A DNA stretch of 64,000 bases from assembly GCF_002947535.1 (NCBI RefSeq), contig NZ_PUAP01000008.1:1-64000 (forward strand). The letters are read 5' to 3'. Source of the DNA: Enterococcus mundtii (GTDB taxonomy: Bacteria > Bacillota > Bacilli > Lactobacillales > Enterococcaceae). A model generated the notes under the pieces. That model searched no databases. It saw nothing but the letters and a program-made list of their open reading frames with translations, and was not told the origin of the DNA. Made by a program: the position numbers and the translations under genes. Shown here piece by piece: positions 20,677 to 29,712 of this stretch. How positions within the stretch are numbered: the stretch's first letter is position 1; the number at the start of each line of letters is the position of its first letter.

Positions 20677-20885
20677 ACGACAAATCTCCTTTTTAATCGT
20701 TGCGTTAAGTATACGTGATTTAGTTTACACAACGATTTCATTTAGTTTAAATTTATACTGTTTTATTATTTTGTTGCAGTCGTTTTTTTACAAATCAAGA
20801 TTGATGATCAATGGATAGTCTCTTTCAATGTGTTCTTTTCAATATTTAGTTATAATAGAAGAAAGAAGTATTTAGGAGGTTCCCA

Positions 20886-21842
20886 ATGATAAAGTATTTC
20901 ACACTTGAAGACCAGAAATTGATTGATTCGATGGAAGAAACGGCTGAAACCATTTGGTATTGTGTCGAGCGACCAACCGAAGAAGAAATCAATCAATTGA
21001 TCAAACAATTCCAGATACCTAAAGATTATCTCACGTCTGTCTTAGACGATGCAGAAAACTCACGGGTAGAAGAATTTAATCAAGAAAAGCTAACAAAGCC
21101 AGCATTGGTATTATTACAATACCCTTTTCCAAAAACCAGTCCTAGCGGATATTTCCAAGTAGATACCTATCCGTTTTCGATTATTCTCACGCCCAAAAAG
21201 AAGCTTATCACAATTACGAATCATGAACCACTTTTTTTGAAAAAAGTCTTTCATCAAACGTTTCAAAGAAACGATCTTTCGACAACTTTAAATATCTTTA
21301 TGCAGTTACTTTGGCAGATCACCCAGTCCTATAACACCTATCTCTCTTCCTTACTTGCTCAGTGTGATCTGTTGGAAACACAACTAAAAGTTTCAACTGA
21401 AAATAAACAATTGTACCAAATCATGGATATCCAAAAAAGCTTGGTTTACTTCAAAGAAGCGACTGCCTCAAATCTTGATGCGTTGCAACAATTAGCTGAG
21501 AACCAATCGGTCAAAAATAATCACGCGATGATGAATCACCTAAGAGATGTGATCATCGAAACAGAACAGGCGAAGACAACCGCTCGCATTCGCTTGAAGT
21601 TAGTCGAACAAATGAACCAAACTTTTTCTGCTATCATTTCAAACAACTTGAATAATATTATGAAAATTTTAACTTCTTTGACAATCATCCTGACGATTCC
21701 GACAATCATTGGAAGTATTTACGGTATGAATATTAAACTACCAATTGCTGAAAGGGATGATGCTTTTCTTTGGTTGATACTATTGACTGTGATCATTTCA
21801 CTTCTAACGACTTATTATTTGAAAAAAGGTAAGTTTTTATAG
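20886..21842 (+). CDS. CorA-family divalent cation transporter
   Basis: The protein has a 318-residue CorA layout: a cytoplasmic alpha/beta domain, a long coiled helix (about 150-255) and two C-terminal transmembrane helices (IMKILTSLTIILTIPTIIGSIYGMN and LWLILLTVIISLLTTYYL). The GMN signature of the selectivity filter starts near residue 280. The predicted role is Mg2+ (or Co2+/Ni2+) transport as a pentamer. TTAGGAGGTTCCCA precedes the ATG, and a perfect TATAAT box lies about 30 bp upstream. The basic C-terminal KKGKFL is usual. The family also contains exporters and Zn transporters, so the substrate is inferred. Confidence 0.92.
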   Translation: MIKYFTLEDQKLIDSMEETAETIWYCVERPTEEEINQLIKQFQIPKDYLTSVLDDAENSRVEEFNQEKLTKPALVLLQYPFPKTSPSGYFQVDTYPFSIILTPKKKLITITNHEPLFLKKVFHQTFQRNDLSTTLNIFMQLLWQITQSYNTYLSSLLAQCDLLETQLKVSTENKQLYQIMDIQKSLVYFKEATASNLDALQQLAENQSVKNNHAMMNHLRDVIIETEQAKTTARIRLKLVEQMNQTFSAIISNNLNNIMKILTSLTIILTIPTIIGSIYGMNIKLPIAERDDAFLWLILLTVIISLLTTYYLKKGKFL

Positions 21843-21913
21843 AGATGCCCTCTTGTAGAATAAGCCAAAAGCATGTAAAATTAAGTTAATAATAATAAAT
21901 CGAGGTAATCACG

Positions 21914-22030
21914 ATGCGAGAAAAAAAACAAACGAGTACTTTTGCGAAAGTGACAAAATTAGTGATTTGGACAATGTTGATTTTGACAATCGGTTCAGTC
22001 GTTCTAACTGCTGTAATCAGCGTAATGTAG
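21914..22030 (+). CDS. DUF4044 small membrane protein (38 aa)
   Basis: This short frame starts MREKKQTSTFAKVTKLVIWT and continues into a single hydrophobic helix (MLILTIGSVVLTAVISVM) that ends the protein. The layout, a basic N-terminus plus one transmembrane helix, matches the DUF4044 peptides of lactic acid bacteria, for which no function is known. GAGG lies about 8 nt before the ATG. It is 71 bp downstream of corA on the same strand and is followed by a terminator, so it is probably a real small gene. Confidence 0.75.
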   Translation: MREKKQTSTFAKVTKLVIWTMLILTIGSVVLTAVISVM

Positions 22031-22082
22031 ATAATTGCTTTTGGCGTTAGTTTCTTTATGACCAATGAGTTTTGATCAAAGT

Positions 22083-22135
22083 AAAAAAGCAGGACCTGAA
22101 AATCATTTCTGATTTTTAGATCCTGCTTTTTTTTG
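22083..22135. terminator. bidirectional terminator between the DUF4044 gene and recN
   Basis: A long imperfect hairpin pairs AAAAAAGCAGGA..CCTGAAAATCA with its near-complement ending TCCTGCTTTTTTTT, with poly-A on the left and poly-T on the right. It serves both convergent units. Confidence 0.85.
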
Positions 22136-22156
22136 CTAAGAGCTTTTTTCGCCGTT

Positions 22157-23836
22157 TCATTTTTTCGCTAAGCGCAACAATTCTTTGGCGTGTTCAATCG
22201 TTAGCGGTGTGATTTCACTACCGGCTAACATTCGCGCAATTTCATTTTCTCTTTCAACTGCGGCTAATTCGGCGACGGATGTCTGTGTTCTTCCACCGAC
22301 TACCTCTTTTACGATGTAGTACTGGTAATCCGCTACAGCGGCAACTTGAGGGAGATGTGTGATACAAAGTACTTGAGAATACTTAGAGATTTTTAATATC
22401 TTATCCGCAATGGCTTGCGCCACCCTGCCACTAACACCAGTATCTACTTCGTCAAAAATAATACTAGTCACACCTTGTTCAGAAGAAAAAATAGTTTTCA
22501 GAGCAAGTAATACTCGTGACAATTCCCCGCCCGATGCTACCTTGACTAATGGCTTCAATGGTTCTCCCGGATTCGTCGTGATATAAAATTCCACGAGATC
22601 GAAACCTTGCTCATCCAAGCGTCTATTTGCTTGCGTTGAAAAACGAACTTCAAATTCGGTGTTTTCCATGTAAAGACTCTTTAATTCACGTAAAATCGAC
22701 TGCTCTAAGTCGCTTGCGATCGCTTTTCTTGCTTGATGTAGCTCTTCTGCACATTGAAAGGCCCATTCTTCTTTTTGGGTTAGTTCATTCTTCATTTTAT
22801 CGAGTTGACCTTCTGTAAAGTCAGATGAATCCAACTCTTCTGTAATCTCTTCATAGTAGGCTAAGATGGCTTCTACTGAATCGCCATATTTACGCTTCAA
22901 TTGGCGAATCGTTTCCATCCGTTGGGTTACTTCTTCCAAACGATTCTCATCCAGTTCAAGCAGATCGATTTGCCTACTCATGTCTCCTACTGCATCTTGC
23001 AACAAGTAATAGGCACTCTGGATATTATCAAAAATCGCTTCATATTCTGGATCAAGATGGGCAATACTTTGGATCTCTGAAACAGCCATTCCGACACCAT
23101 CAAGACTAGTTTGTTCACCTTCACTAAGCGCTCCATAAGCAGTAGCTAAACCATCAACGATTTTTTGATAATTACTTAATTTATCGCGCTCTTCTCGAAG
23201 CTTTTCTTCTTCACCTACCTCTAATTGGGCAGCTGCGATTTCTTCTTGTTGAAAATTCAACATATCGATACGTTGAACATAGTTTTTTTCGTTTTGTTGG
23301 ATCTTGCGTACTTTTCTTTCAAGTTCACGATACGCTTCATAAGCTTCTTGGTACACTCTTTTTTTCTTTTGGAATCTCGAGTCGCCAAAACGATCAAGTA
23401 ACACAAGATGTGATTCAGGTTGTAATAATTCCTGATGTTCGTTTTGACCTTGGATATCCACTAAATAACTGCCAACTCGTCGCAAATTCGCTAATGTCAC
23501 GATATGTCCATTGACTCGACAAACATTCTTACCTGCTAAAGACATATCTCGACGAACAATCAGATTCGAGCCATCAGACTCGATCCCTAACTCTTCCATC
23601 AGCGCTTCAAAACCTTCTTGTTTAGGCCACTCAAATAACCCTTCCAGAATACATTTATCGGCACCTTGACGAATATAATCACTTGATCCACGACCACCTG
23701 CTAATAAGCCCAAAGCATCAATAATAATTGACTTACCGGCTCCGGTTTCTCCTGTTAAAGCTGTCATTCCTTCATGAAACGACAAACGCAATTCAGGAAT
23801 AATCGCAAAATTGGTGATACTTATTTCTTGTAGCAT
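22157..23836 (-). CDS. recN: RecN, DNA double-strand break repair ATPase
   Basis: RecN is an SMC-like protein that acts early at double-strand breaks. It has a Walker A motif (GETGAGKSIIID), a long central coiled coil (about 165-380) and a C-terminal ABC signature and Walker B region (KVASGGELSRVLLAL, SIIFDEVDTGVSG). The start at 23836 (MLQEISITNF) has AAGGAG 8 nt upstream. The GTG nine bases further out lies inside the spacer. Length is 559 residues. It follows argR as in other Firmicutes. Confidence 0.97.
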   Translation of the reverse strand: MLQEISITNFAIIPELRLSFHEGMTALTGETGAGKSIIIDALGLLAGGRGSSDYIRQGADKCILEGLFEWPKQEGFEALMEELGIESDGSNLIVRRDMSLAGKNVCRVNGHIVTLANLRRVGSYLVDIQGQNEHQELLQPESHLVLLDRFGDSRFQKKKRVYQEAYEAYRELERKVRKIQQNEKNYVQRIDMLNFQQEEIAAAQLEVGEEEKLREERDKLSNYQKIVDGLATAYGALSEGEQTSLDGVGMAVSEIQSIAHLDPEYEAIFDNIQSAYYLLQDAVGDMSRQIDLLELDENRLEEVTQRMETIRQLKRKYGDSVEAILAYYEEITEELDSSDFTEGQLDKMKNELTQKEEWAFQCAEELHQARKAIASDLEQSILRELKSLYMENTEFEVRFSTQANRRLDEQGFDLVEFYITTNPGEPLKPLVKVASGGELSRVLLALKTIFSSEQGVTSIIFDEVDTGVSGRVAQAIADKILKISKYSQVLCITHLPQVAAVADYQYYIVKEVVGGRTQTSVAELAAVERENEIARMLAGSEITPLTIEHAKELLRLAKK

Positions 23837-23853
23837 TGCAATCACTCCTTAGA

Positions 23854-24303
23854 TTAAAGGTAATGCAGAAAATCTTTCTTTAATTGAACGGCATCTTCTT
23901 CCAATCGTGTGATCATCAACACATTGTCATCATCGTTAATGATCGAGAACAATTCTTTTTTGTAACGTTTATCGATTAAATTCGCAGCTGCAGAAGCGTT
24001 GCCCGGCAAAGTTTTTAAAATAACAAACTTCTCCATCTGGTCAACTGCTACAAATGCGTCTTTCAATAGTTTTTCTAGCTTTGTGCTCACATCTTCACTT
24101 GTTTCAGCAGGCAGACTATAACGATAGCCACCATCAACTGCTGGAACTTTGATCAATTTAAGCTCTTTGATATCCCTTGAGATCGTTGCTTGTGTAACAG
24201 AAATCCCTTTGTTTTTTAATATTTCAACAAATTCTTCTTGTTTACGTATATCTTGTTCATTTAGTAATCGAGTAATCAAACGATGTCGATCTTTTTTTCT
24301 CAT
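23854..24303 (-). CDS. argR: ArgR/AhrC-family arginine repressor
   Basis: This regulator has an N-terminal winged helix (MRKKDRHRLITRLLNEQDIRKQEEF, then SVTQATISRDIKELKLIKV) and a C-terminal hexamerisation and arginine-binding domain with the GNASAAANLID and NDDDNVLMIT motifs. It senses arginine and controls arginine synthesis or catabolism. The start at 24303 lies 10 nt after AAGGAG; a TTG two codons upstream is possible but closer to the site. Length is 149 residues. Location between tlyA and recN is the common Firmicutes arrangement, while enterococci carry several ArgR paralogues. Confidence 0.93.
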   Translation of the reverse strand: MRKKDRHRLITRLLNEQDIRKQEEFVEILKNKGISVTQATISRDIKELKLIKVPAVDGGYRYSLPAETSEDVSTKLEKLLKDAFVAVDQMEKFVILKTLPGNASAAANLIDKRYKKELFSIINDDDNVLMITRLEEDAVQLKKDFLHYL

Positions 24304-24402
24304 GCTCAATCCGCTCCTTCGCCAATCCTTCTTCTATCAATGATAGCTTATTTTAAGCGCTTAATAAAGAAGAACTCATAGTCTTTTTTGTCATTTTCGA
24401 GA

Positions 24403-25224
24403 CTACCGCTTATGCGTAAATTGCTCATGAGCCATTTCAACGATGTGAGCTGGATCAACGTTCGCATAGATCGTTCCTTTATCTGATACTTTTTTCAAGT
24501 GCGCTAAAAATTCAATATTGCCCTCTCCACCTGTGATAGGAGAGTAACTTAGATCTAATACATCAAAGCCTTGCTCTGTCGCAAAAGTCAAAATCTGTTC
24601 GATGACTTGTTGATGAGTCGTCGCCTCTCGAACAATTCCATTTTTACCAACGGCTTCTCTGCCAGCTTCAAATTGTGGTTTGATCAATGCAATTACTTCA
24701 CCTTCTGGCTTTAAAATTGCATGTAACGGCGGTAGCATCAGCTTCAAAGAGATGAATGACACATCAATGACAGCCACTTCCGGTACCCCTTGATCAAAAT
24801 CTTCAGGTTTTGCATAACGAAAGTTGACACGTTCCATCACGACCACTTTTGGATCTTGTCTGATTTTCCACGCCAACTGATTGTAGCCCACATCTAGGGC
24901 ATAGCTCATTTTTGCTCCGTTTTGCAACGCAGCATCTGTGAATCCTCCTGTGGATGCCCCGATATCAAGCAACACTTTATCTTTGACTGTTAGATCAAAT
25001 TGTTTTAATGCTTTTTCTAGTTTCAACCCACCCCGAGAAACATACGGTAATTTTTTACCTTTGACTTTTAATTCACTACTAACGGGGATTTTTTCTCCTG
25101 GTTTATCAAAACGTTCATTTTTCTCATTATAGATCAATCCTGCCATCACGGAACGTTTTGCTTGTTCCCTTGTTTCAAATAGCCCTTGTTTGACGGCTAA
25201 TACATCTACTCGTTCTTTTTCCAT
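24403..25224 (-). CDS. tlyA: TlyA-family rRNA 2'-O-methyltransferase
   Basis: An N-terminal S4 RNA-binding domain (MEKERVDVLAVKQGLFETREQAKRSVMAG, about 1-65) is fused to a FtsJ-like SAM-dependent methyltransferase (LLDIGASTGGFTDAALQNGA as the SAM site, and KPQFEAGREAVGKNGIV). TlyA homologues methylate 16S/23S rRNA; older annotations call it a hemolysin. The start at 25224 is an ATG behind GAGGAAGAG; the GTG four codons earlier would overlap ispA. Length is 273 residues. Membership of the family is clear; its target nucleotide here is inferred. Confidence 0.93.
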   Translation of the reverse strand: MEKERVDVLAVKQGLFETREQAKRSVMAGLIYNEKNERFDKPGEKIPVSSELKVKGKKLPYVSRGGLKLEKALKQFDLTVKDKVLLDIGASTGGFTDAALQNGAKMSYALDVGYNQLAWKIRQDPKVVVMERVNFRYAKPEDFDQGVPEVAVIDVSFISLKLMLPPLHAILKPEGEVIALIKPQFEAGREAVGKNGIVREATTHQQVIEQILTFATEQGFDVLDLSYSPITGGEGNIEFLAHLKKVSDKGTIYANVDPAHIVEMAHEQFTHKR

Positions 25225-25232
25225 CCTCTTCC

Positions 25233-26120
25233 TCACTTCTCATCAAATCGTTTGACCAACTGACGAAGGATCTCTCCGTCAAATGAACAAACTTCTTGTT
25301 CTAATTCAGCAATGATCCTATTGGCGGAATGGATTTCTCGTTGCAACGCAGATCTAGTCTGCTCGATCCCTAATAAACGTGGATAGGTATTTTTATCCGC
25401 TCGTTCATCCTTGCCAGCTGTTTTCCCTAATGCTTCCGTCGTACTAGTCACATCCAATAAATCATCACGGATCTGAAAAGCTAACCCAAGATGAGCGGCA
25501 ATTTGTTGTAATTTTACCAAGACTTCTTCTGGTTGTTCTGCTAAAATCCCACCCGCTAGCAAAGCATAGCGTATCAAACGTCCAGTCTTCCGTTCGTGGA
25601 TCAATGCTAGTTCTTCTAGCGTCAAATCTTTCGTTTCCCCTTGGATATCAGCCGCTTGTCCTGCGACCATGCCTTGTGTCCCAGCACTGACAGCCAATTG
25701 TTGCAATAACAATAATTTTGGTGAATTCGCTAGGTGGGTCATGCTGATCAATTGGAAAGCACCCGTCAATAAGCCATCTCCTGCTAAAATTGCGATTGCC
25801 TCCCCATAGACTTTATGGTTCGTAGGCTTTCCTCGACGCAGGTCATCGTTATCCATTGCTGGAAGATCATCATGGATCAACGAATACGTATGGATCATCT
25901 CTAGTGCTGCTGCCACTTGATAAGCAGAAGTATCGATCTTAGCATCAAATGAAGCCACGGTTGCCAATAAAGCAAGTGGTCGGATTCTTTTTCCACCTGC
26001 GTGAATCGAATAGACCATACTATCTTTCAAGCGTTCATCCGAAGTATATTCCGTAATGAAAGAAACCATTTCTTCTTCTACCAAAGGAAGGTGAGTCGCA
26101 GAAAAGTCGGTTAGTTTCAT
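25233..26120 (-). CDS. ispA: IspA, farnesyl/geranyl diphosphate synthase
   Basis: This trans-prenyltransferase condenses IPP with DMAPP/GPP to make farnesyl diphosphate for undecaprenyl and menaquinone precursors. The first aspartate-rich motif is DDLPAMDND followed by RRGKPTNHKVYG, the second is IRDDLLDV. Length is 295 residues. Its start overlaps the xseB stop by 4 bp, consistent with the folD-xseA-xseB-ispA operon. Confidence 0.96.
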   Translation of the reverse strand: MKLTDFSATHLPLVEEEMVSFITEYTSDERLKDSMVYSIHAGGKRIRPLALLATVASFDAKIDTSAYQVAAALEMIHTYSLIHDDLPAMDNDDLRRGKPTNHKVYGEAIAILAGDGLLTGAFQLISMTHLANSPKLLLLQQLAVSAGTQGMVAGQAADIQGETKDLTLEELALIHERKTGRLIRYALLAGGILAEQPEEVLVKLQQIAAHLGLAFQIRDDLLDVTSTTEALGKTAGKDERADKNTYPRLLGIEQTRSALQREIHSANRIIAELEQEVCSFDGEILRQLVKRFDEK

Positions 26121-26344
26121 TGTGGGCCCTCTTTCTCGTCAAAAGCGATCTCTTCATTCGTTTCAGTCATCATTTTTGTGAGGGTTTCTTCTGCTTTAGA
26201 AAGAGTATCTTGACATTGCTTGCTTAATTCCATCCCTCTTTTGAACGCATCTAATGCTGATTCTAAAGGGACATCTCCTTGCTCTAATTGCATGACGATT
26301 TTTTCTAATTCTTGCAATGATTCTTCAAATGTAGGATTTGCCAT
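26117..26344 (-). CDS. xseB: exodeoxyribonuclease VII small subunit
   Basis: This 75-residue helical protein begins MANPTFEESLQELEKIVMQLEQG and contains DVPLESALDAFKRGMELSKQCQ, the XseB signature. Four or more copies bind XseA to form exonuclease VII, a single-strand-specific nuclease in repair. The start is 26344, just after the xseA stop; the longer open frame lies inside xseA and is rejected. Overlap with the ispA start suggests coupling. Confidence 0.96.
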   Translation of the reverse strand: MANPTFEESLQELEKIVMQLEQGDVPLESALDAFKRGMELSKQCQDTLSKAEETLTKMMTETNEEIAFDEKEGPQ

Positions 26345-26348
26345 CTTA

Positions 26349-27686
26349 TTATTTCTCCTTTTCGATCTGTTCCACTTTGCCTTTGACCTGTCCATCTGCA
26401 TAATGAATGACTAACTCATCACCCACTTGGACATCATCGACACTTTTTGCCACTTGATCATTCAACGTGGTGTAACTATACCCTCTGCCCATGATTTTTA
26501 AGGGACTAAGTAAATCAAGTGATTGAACCGTTTGTTGAAACTTTTGTTGCTGTTGTTGCATATATTGTTGCATTTTTTCTTCTAATCGTTTTTCTAAGTA
26601 GCTTGTTTCTTGTTTGGCTGCTTTCACTCGATAAATGGGTGCAACTTGTTGCAACTGATGACTTAAGGTCATGGTTTGTTTTTCTTTTGCATGGTAAATT
26701 TTTTGCGTTGCTTGATACAAGCGTTGCCGTAATTGATCCAGTTTGATCGTTTGTCCCTCATAGAGACGTTCAGGTTGGCGAAAGACATAGGATTGTCTTG
26801 AGCGGGCAAACCGCTCTTGTTTTCGTTGGATCTGGCGTAAAAACCCTTGTTCTAAGCGTGCTTGTCTTTCCTTGATCCGCATCAACTCTTCCGATAATAC
26901 TGGAACAGCCAACTCAGCTGCTGCCGTCGGTGTCGCTGCTCGAACGTCTGCGACTAAGTCAGCAATCGTCGTATCTGTCTCATGCCCGACAGAAGAGATG
27001 GTCGGTGTTTTTGCTTGATAAATCGCACGAGCCACCCGTTCCTCGTTGAAAGGCCAAAGATCCTCGATCGAACCACCACCACGTCCGATGATCATCGTAT
27101 CGAAATCCCCTAACGCTTCAACGCGTTGGATATTGCGGACGACATCATCTGCTGCTTGGTTTCCTTGCACAACAGTTGGGAACAAAACAAGTTGTGCGAT
27201 TGGGTAACGGCGTTTGACCGTCGTGATAATATCACGAATGACCGCACCACTAGGACTTGTTAAAACGGCGATGCGTTTTGGAAATCTCGGCAATGCCTTT
27301 TTAGGTCCAGCAAATAGGCCCTCTTTCATCAATTTCTCTTTTCGTTCTTCTAATTCTTGATATAACGCCCCAACACCATCAGGCTCCATATGTTCCACGT
27401 AAATTTGATAAGAACCGCTGGCTTCATAAAGGGAGATGCGGCCAATCACCAACACTTTCATTCCCTCTTTTGGTTGGAAACGTAACTTTTGGAAAGCACC
27501 TTTGAACATGATCGCAGAGATTTTTGCGTGATCATCTTTTAAACTGAAATATTGATGCGCATTCGTTCGCATACGGAAATTTGAGATTTCGCCAGTTAGA
27601 TAAACTCTTTCGAGATATGGGTCTGCTTCAAATTTTCGTTTCAAATATTTGGTCAAGGTGGTAACTGTTAAATATTCTTGCGTCAT
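26349..27686 (-). CDS. xseA: exodeoxyribonuclease VII large subunit
   Basis: XseA has an N-terminal OB fold ([24 protein letters not shown]), a catalytic domain with [32 protein letters not shown] and [27 protein letters not shown], then a long coiled coil and a small C-terminal domain ([11 protein letters not shown]). With XseB it degrades single-stranded DNA in both directions. Length is 445 residues. Its start overlaps the folD stop by 4 bp. Confidence 0.97.
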   Translation of the reverse strand: MTQEYLTVTTLTKYLKRKFEADPYLERVYLTGEISNFRMRTNAHQYFSLKDDHAKISAIMFKGAFQKLRFQPKEGMKVLVIGRISLYEASGSYQIYVEHMEPDGVGALYQELEERKEKLMKEGLFAGPKKALPRFPKRIAVLTSPSGAVIRDIITTVKRRYPIAQLVLFPTVVQGNQAADDVVRNIQRVEALGDFDTMIIGRGGGSIEDLWPFNEERVARAIYQAKTPTISSVGHETDTTIADLVADVRAATPTAAAELAVPVLSEELMRIKERQARLEQGFLRQIQRKQERFARSRQSYVFRQPERLYEGQTIKLDQLRQRLYQATQKIYHAKEKQTMTLSHQLQQVAPIYRVKAAKQETSYLEKRLEEKMQQYMQQQQQKFQQTVQSLDLLSPLKIMGRGYSYTTLNDQVAKSVDDVQVGDELVIHYADGQVKGKVEQIEKEK

Positions 27687-28537
27687 AACTCTCCTCGCTC
27701 TGCTTCAGCTGATTGGACTGTTTGTGCCATCAGCATCGTGATCGTCATTGGTCCTACTCCTTTAGGGACAGGCGTGATATAGCTTACAAGAGGAGCGACT
27801 TCATCGAATTTGACATCGCCGATCAGTTTTCCATTCTCATCACGATTCATTCCCACATCGACAACTACCGCACCTGGTTTGACAAAGTCTTTTGTCACAA
27901 AATGGCCACGCCCAATAGCTACCACGAGTATATCTGCTTCACGAGCTAGCGCTGGAAGGTCCTTCGTTTTTGAATGGGCGATGGTGACTGTCGCATCAGC
28001 CATCAACAAAAGTTGCGCCATTGGTTTACCGACAATATTACTACGACCGATCACTACTGCACGCTTGCCAGTCAAATCAATATCATATGCTTCAAACATC
28101 TTCATGATTCCATAAGGCGTACACGGGATCTTATCTGGATTCCCTGCAAACAAACGTCCTAGATTCATTGGATGGAAACCATCAACATCTTTTTTAGGAT
28201 CGATAGCCAATAAAACTTTCTCTTCATCAATATGTTCTGGTAAAGGCAATTGCACAAGTATCCCATGGAACTGTGGATCTTGATTATATTTTTCGATTTC
28301 ACGGAGAAGCTCATCTTCTGAAATTGTTTGACTATAACGCTCTACTTTTGAATAAATACCTAATTGATTCGCTACTCGTTCTTTATTACGAACATAGACT
28401 TGACTTGCTGGATTTTCTCCAACTAATAAAACAACTAATCCGGGATTGATCTGTCGTTCGTTAAGCTCTTTTACTTTCAACGCAAGTTCTGCTTGCATTT
28501 TTTCTGCTAGTTCTTTTCCATTCATCAATTCTGACAT
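27683..28537 (-). CDS. folD: FolD, methylene-THF dehydrogenase/cyclohydrolase
   Basis: This bifunctional enzyme interconverts 5,10-methylene- and 10-formyl-tetrahydrofolate using NADP+. Signatures include the catalytic [14 protein letters not shown] region, [13 protein letters not shown], the Rossmann loop [17 protein letters not shown], and the C-terminal [15 protein letters not shown]. The start at 28537 ([10 protein letters not shown]) has GGGAG 7 nt upstream and lies behind a candidate extended -10 promoter. The frame from 28615 is longer but has no family counterpart. Length is 284 residues. Confidence 0.96.
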   Translation of the reverse strand: MSELMNGKELAEKMQAELALKVKELNERQINPGLVVLLVGENPASQVYVRNKERVANQLGIYSKVERYSQTISEDELLREIEKYNQDPQFHGILVQLPLPEHIDEEKVLLAIDPKKDVDGFHPMNLGRLFAGNPDKIPCTPYGIMKMFEAYDIDLTGKRAVVIGRSNIVGKPMAQLLLMADATVTIAHSKTKDLPALAREADILVVAIGRGHFVTKDFVKPGAVVVDVGMNRDENGKLIGDVKFDEVAPLVSYITPVPKGVGPMTITMLMAQTVQSAEAERGEL

Positions 28538-28565
28538 ACGATCACTCCCAGATATTTTTGCTTTC

Positions 28566-28574
28566 ATTCTACCA
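28566..28574 (-). promoter_or_regulatory. candidate extended -10 promoter for folD
   Basis: TGGTAGAAT (minus strand) is an extended -10 element about 30 bp before the chosen folD start, with no good -35. Together with the terminator-like hairpin at the end of nusB it suggests folD-xseAB-ispA has its own transcript. Confidence 0.4.
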
Positions 28575-28616
28575 TATAAACCACTTGTAACATAACCAGA
28601 TTTACTAACTCTCATA

Positions 28617-28644
28617 GAAAAAAGCTAGGACTTACGCCCCAGCT
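28617..28644 (-). terminator. terminator overlapping the nusB stop codon
   Basis: On the minus strand AGCTGGGGC, loop GTAA, GTCCTAGCT is followed by TTTTTTC. The loop contains the nusB stop. The stem has two mismatches, so termination may be partial. Confidence 0.6.
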
Positions 28645-29081
28645 TCTAATTCTTTTAACACATTCGATAACATACCATTTACAAACTTACGTGAACGGTC
28701 GTCACTGAATGTTTTAGCTAACTCGATTGCTTCATTCAATGCAACAGTTGCAGGCACGTCATCCACGTACATCATTTCGAAAATCGCGATTCTTAAAATA
28801 ATCAAATCCATTTTGGAGATACGATTGATCCGCCAATTATTTTTTAAATGCTTTTCGATGATCGTGTCTAACGATGCTTTTTTTGCACAGACGCCACCAA
28901 CTAGTGTGTCTAGATATACTGGAACAAATTCTGATTGCTCTTCATTGATCATCTCTTGGTGATCCAACTCGATCGCATTAAAAATTGCATCTTCTTTTGT
29001 CAGATCAGTGTTGAAATCTAATGGGAACAATGCCTGTAATGCCATCTCGCGGATCTCGTGTCTTGATAACTCTTTATTCAT
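28632..29081 (-). CDS. nusB: NusB transcription antitermination factor
   Basis: This all-helical RNA-binding protein starts MNKELSRHEIREMALQALFPLDF and ends ATVALNEAIELAKTFSDDRSRKFVNGMLSNVL, both characteristic of NusB. It takes part in rRNA antitermination with NusE/S10. The start at 29081 overlaps the asp23-like gene by 8 bp; the longer frame lacks a family match. Length is 149 residues. A hairpin with a T-run overlaps its 3' end. Confidence 0.95.
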   Translation of the reverse strand: MNKELSRHEIREMALQALFPLDFNTDLTKEDAIFNAIELDHQEMINEEQSEFVPVYLDTLVGGVCAKKASLDTIIEKHLKNNWRINRISKMDLIILRIAIFEMMYVDDVPATVALNEAIELAKTFSDDRSRKFVNGMLSNVLKELEAGA

Positions 29082-29499
29082 TTTCGTCCTCTTCGTCCTC
29101 AAAAAGTTCATCGATTGCTGGTTGCTCCAATTTTTCTGGTACAACTGCTACGACATGGATATTGACTTCAGCTAATGCAATGTCGGTCATGAAAAGTACT
29201 TCTTGGTGGACACGATCTTGCATTTCCATCGCTACTTTTGGTACTGAAACGCCATATTCTAAATAACAATATAAGTCAACTTTCAAACCTTCTTCGTCAT
29301 TGACTAAATATACACCTTTACCATGCGCTGCGCGACCTAGCAATTCTGTGACATTGCTAGCAAAAGTTCCACGCATCCCGTAGACACCTTCGACTTTAGA
29401 AGCTGCAATACCGATAATGACTTCGATCACTTCTGGTGCAATCACGATTTCTCCTAAATCTTGATTAGCATGTAAGACTAAGTTTTTTTCGTCTGCCAT
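29074..29499 (-). CDS. Asp23/Gls24 family protein (YqhY-like)
   Basis: The 141-residue protein has the Asp23 fold signature: GEIVIAPEVIEVIIGIAASKVEGVYGMRG, then LDVDLYCYLEYG-like and MEMQDRVHQEVLFMTDIALAEVNIHVVAVVPE segments, with an acidic C-terminus. The orthologue in Bacillus (YqhY) lies beside nusB and has been linked to acetyl-CoA carboxylase or lipid homeostasis. Here no acc genes are adjacent. TCCTCC on the plus strand marks the AGGAGG site before its ATG. A terminator separates the downstream folD unit. Confidence 0.9.
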   Translation of the reverse strand: MADEKNLVLHANQDLGEIVIAPEVIEVIIGIAASKVEGVYGMRGTFASNVTELLGRAAHGKGVYLVNDEEGLKVDLYCYLEYGVSVPKVAMEMQDRVHQEVLFMTDIALAEVNIHVVAVVPEKLEQPAIDELFEDEEDENE

Positions 29500-29712
29500 T
29501 TTTATTTATTCCTCCTTTTGCCTACGTACATCTTTCACTTCAAGAAGCTAAGTCATGTACCTAGGAAAACTGTCGCCTGTAAATCAGTCATGCGTGAAAA
29601 AACGCGCCGTTTACAATCGCTTGATTTCTCTTATAGTGTATCATTAAATGAGCCCATTTTCTATAACAAAGTCTGAGTTTTGACATTTACATTTATTGAA
29701 AAAGGCTGGTCA

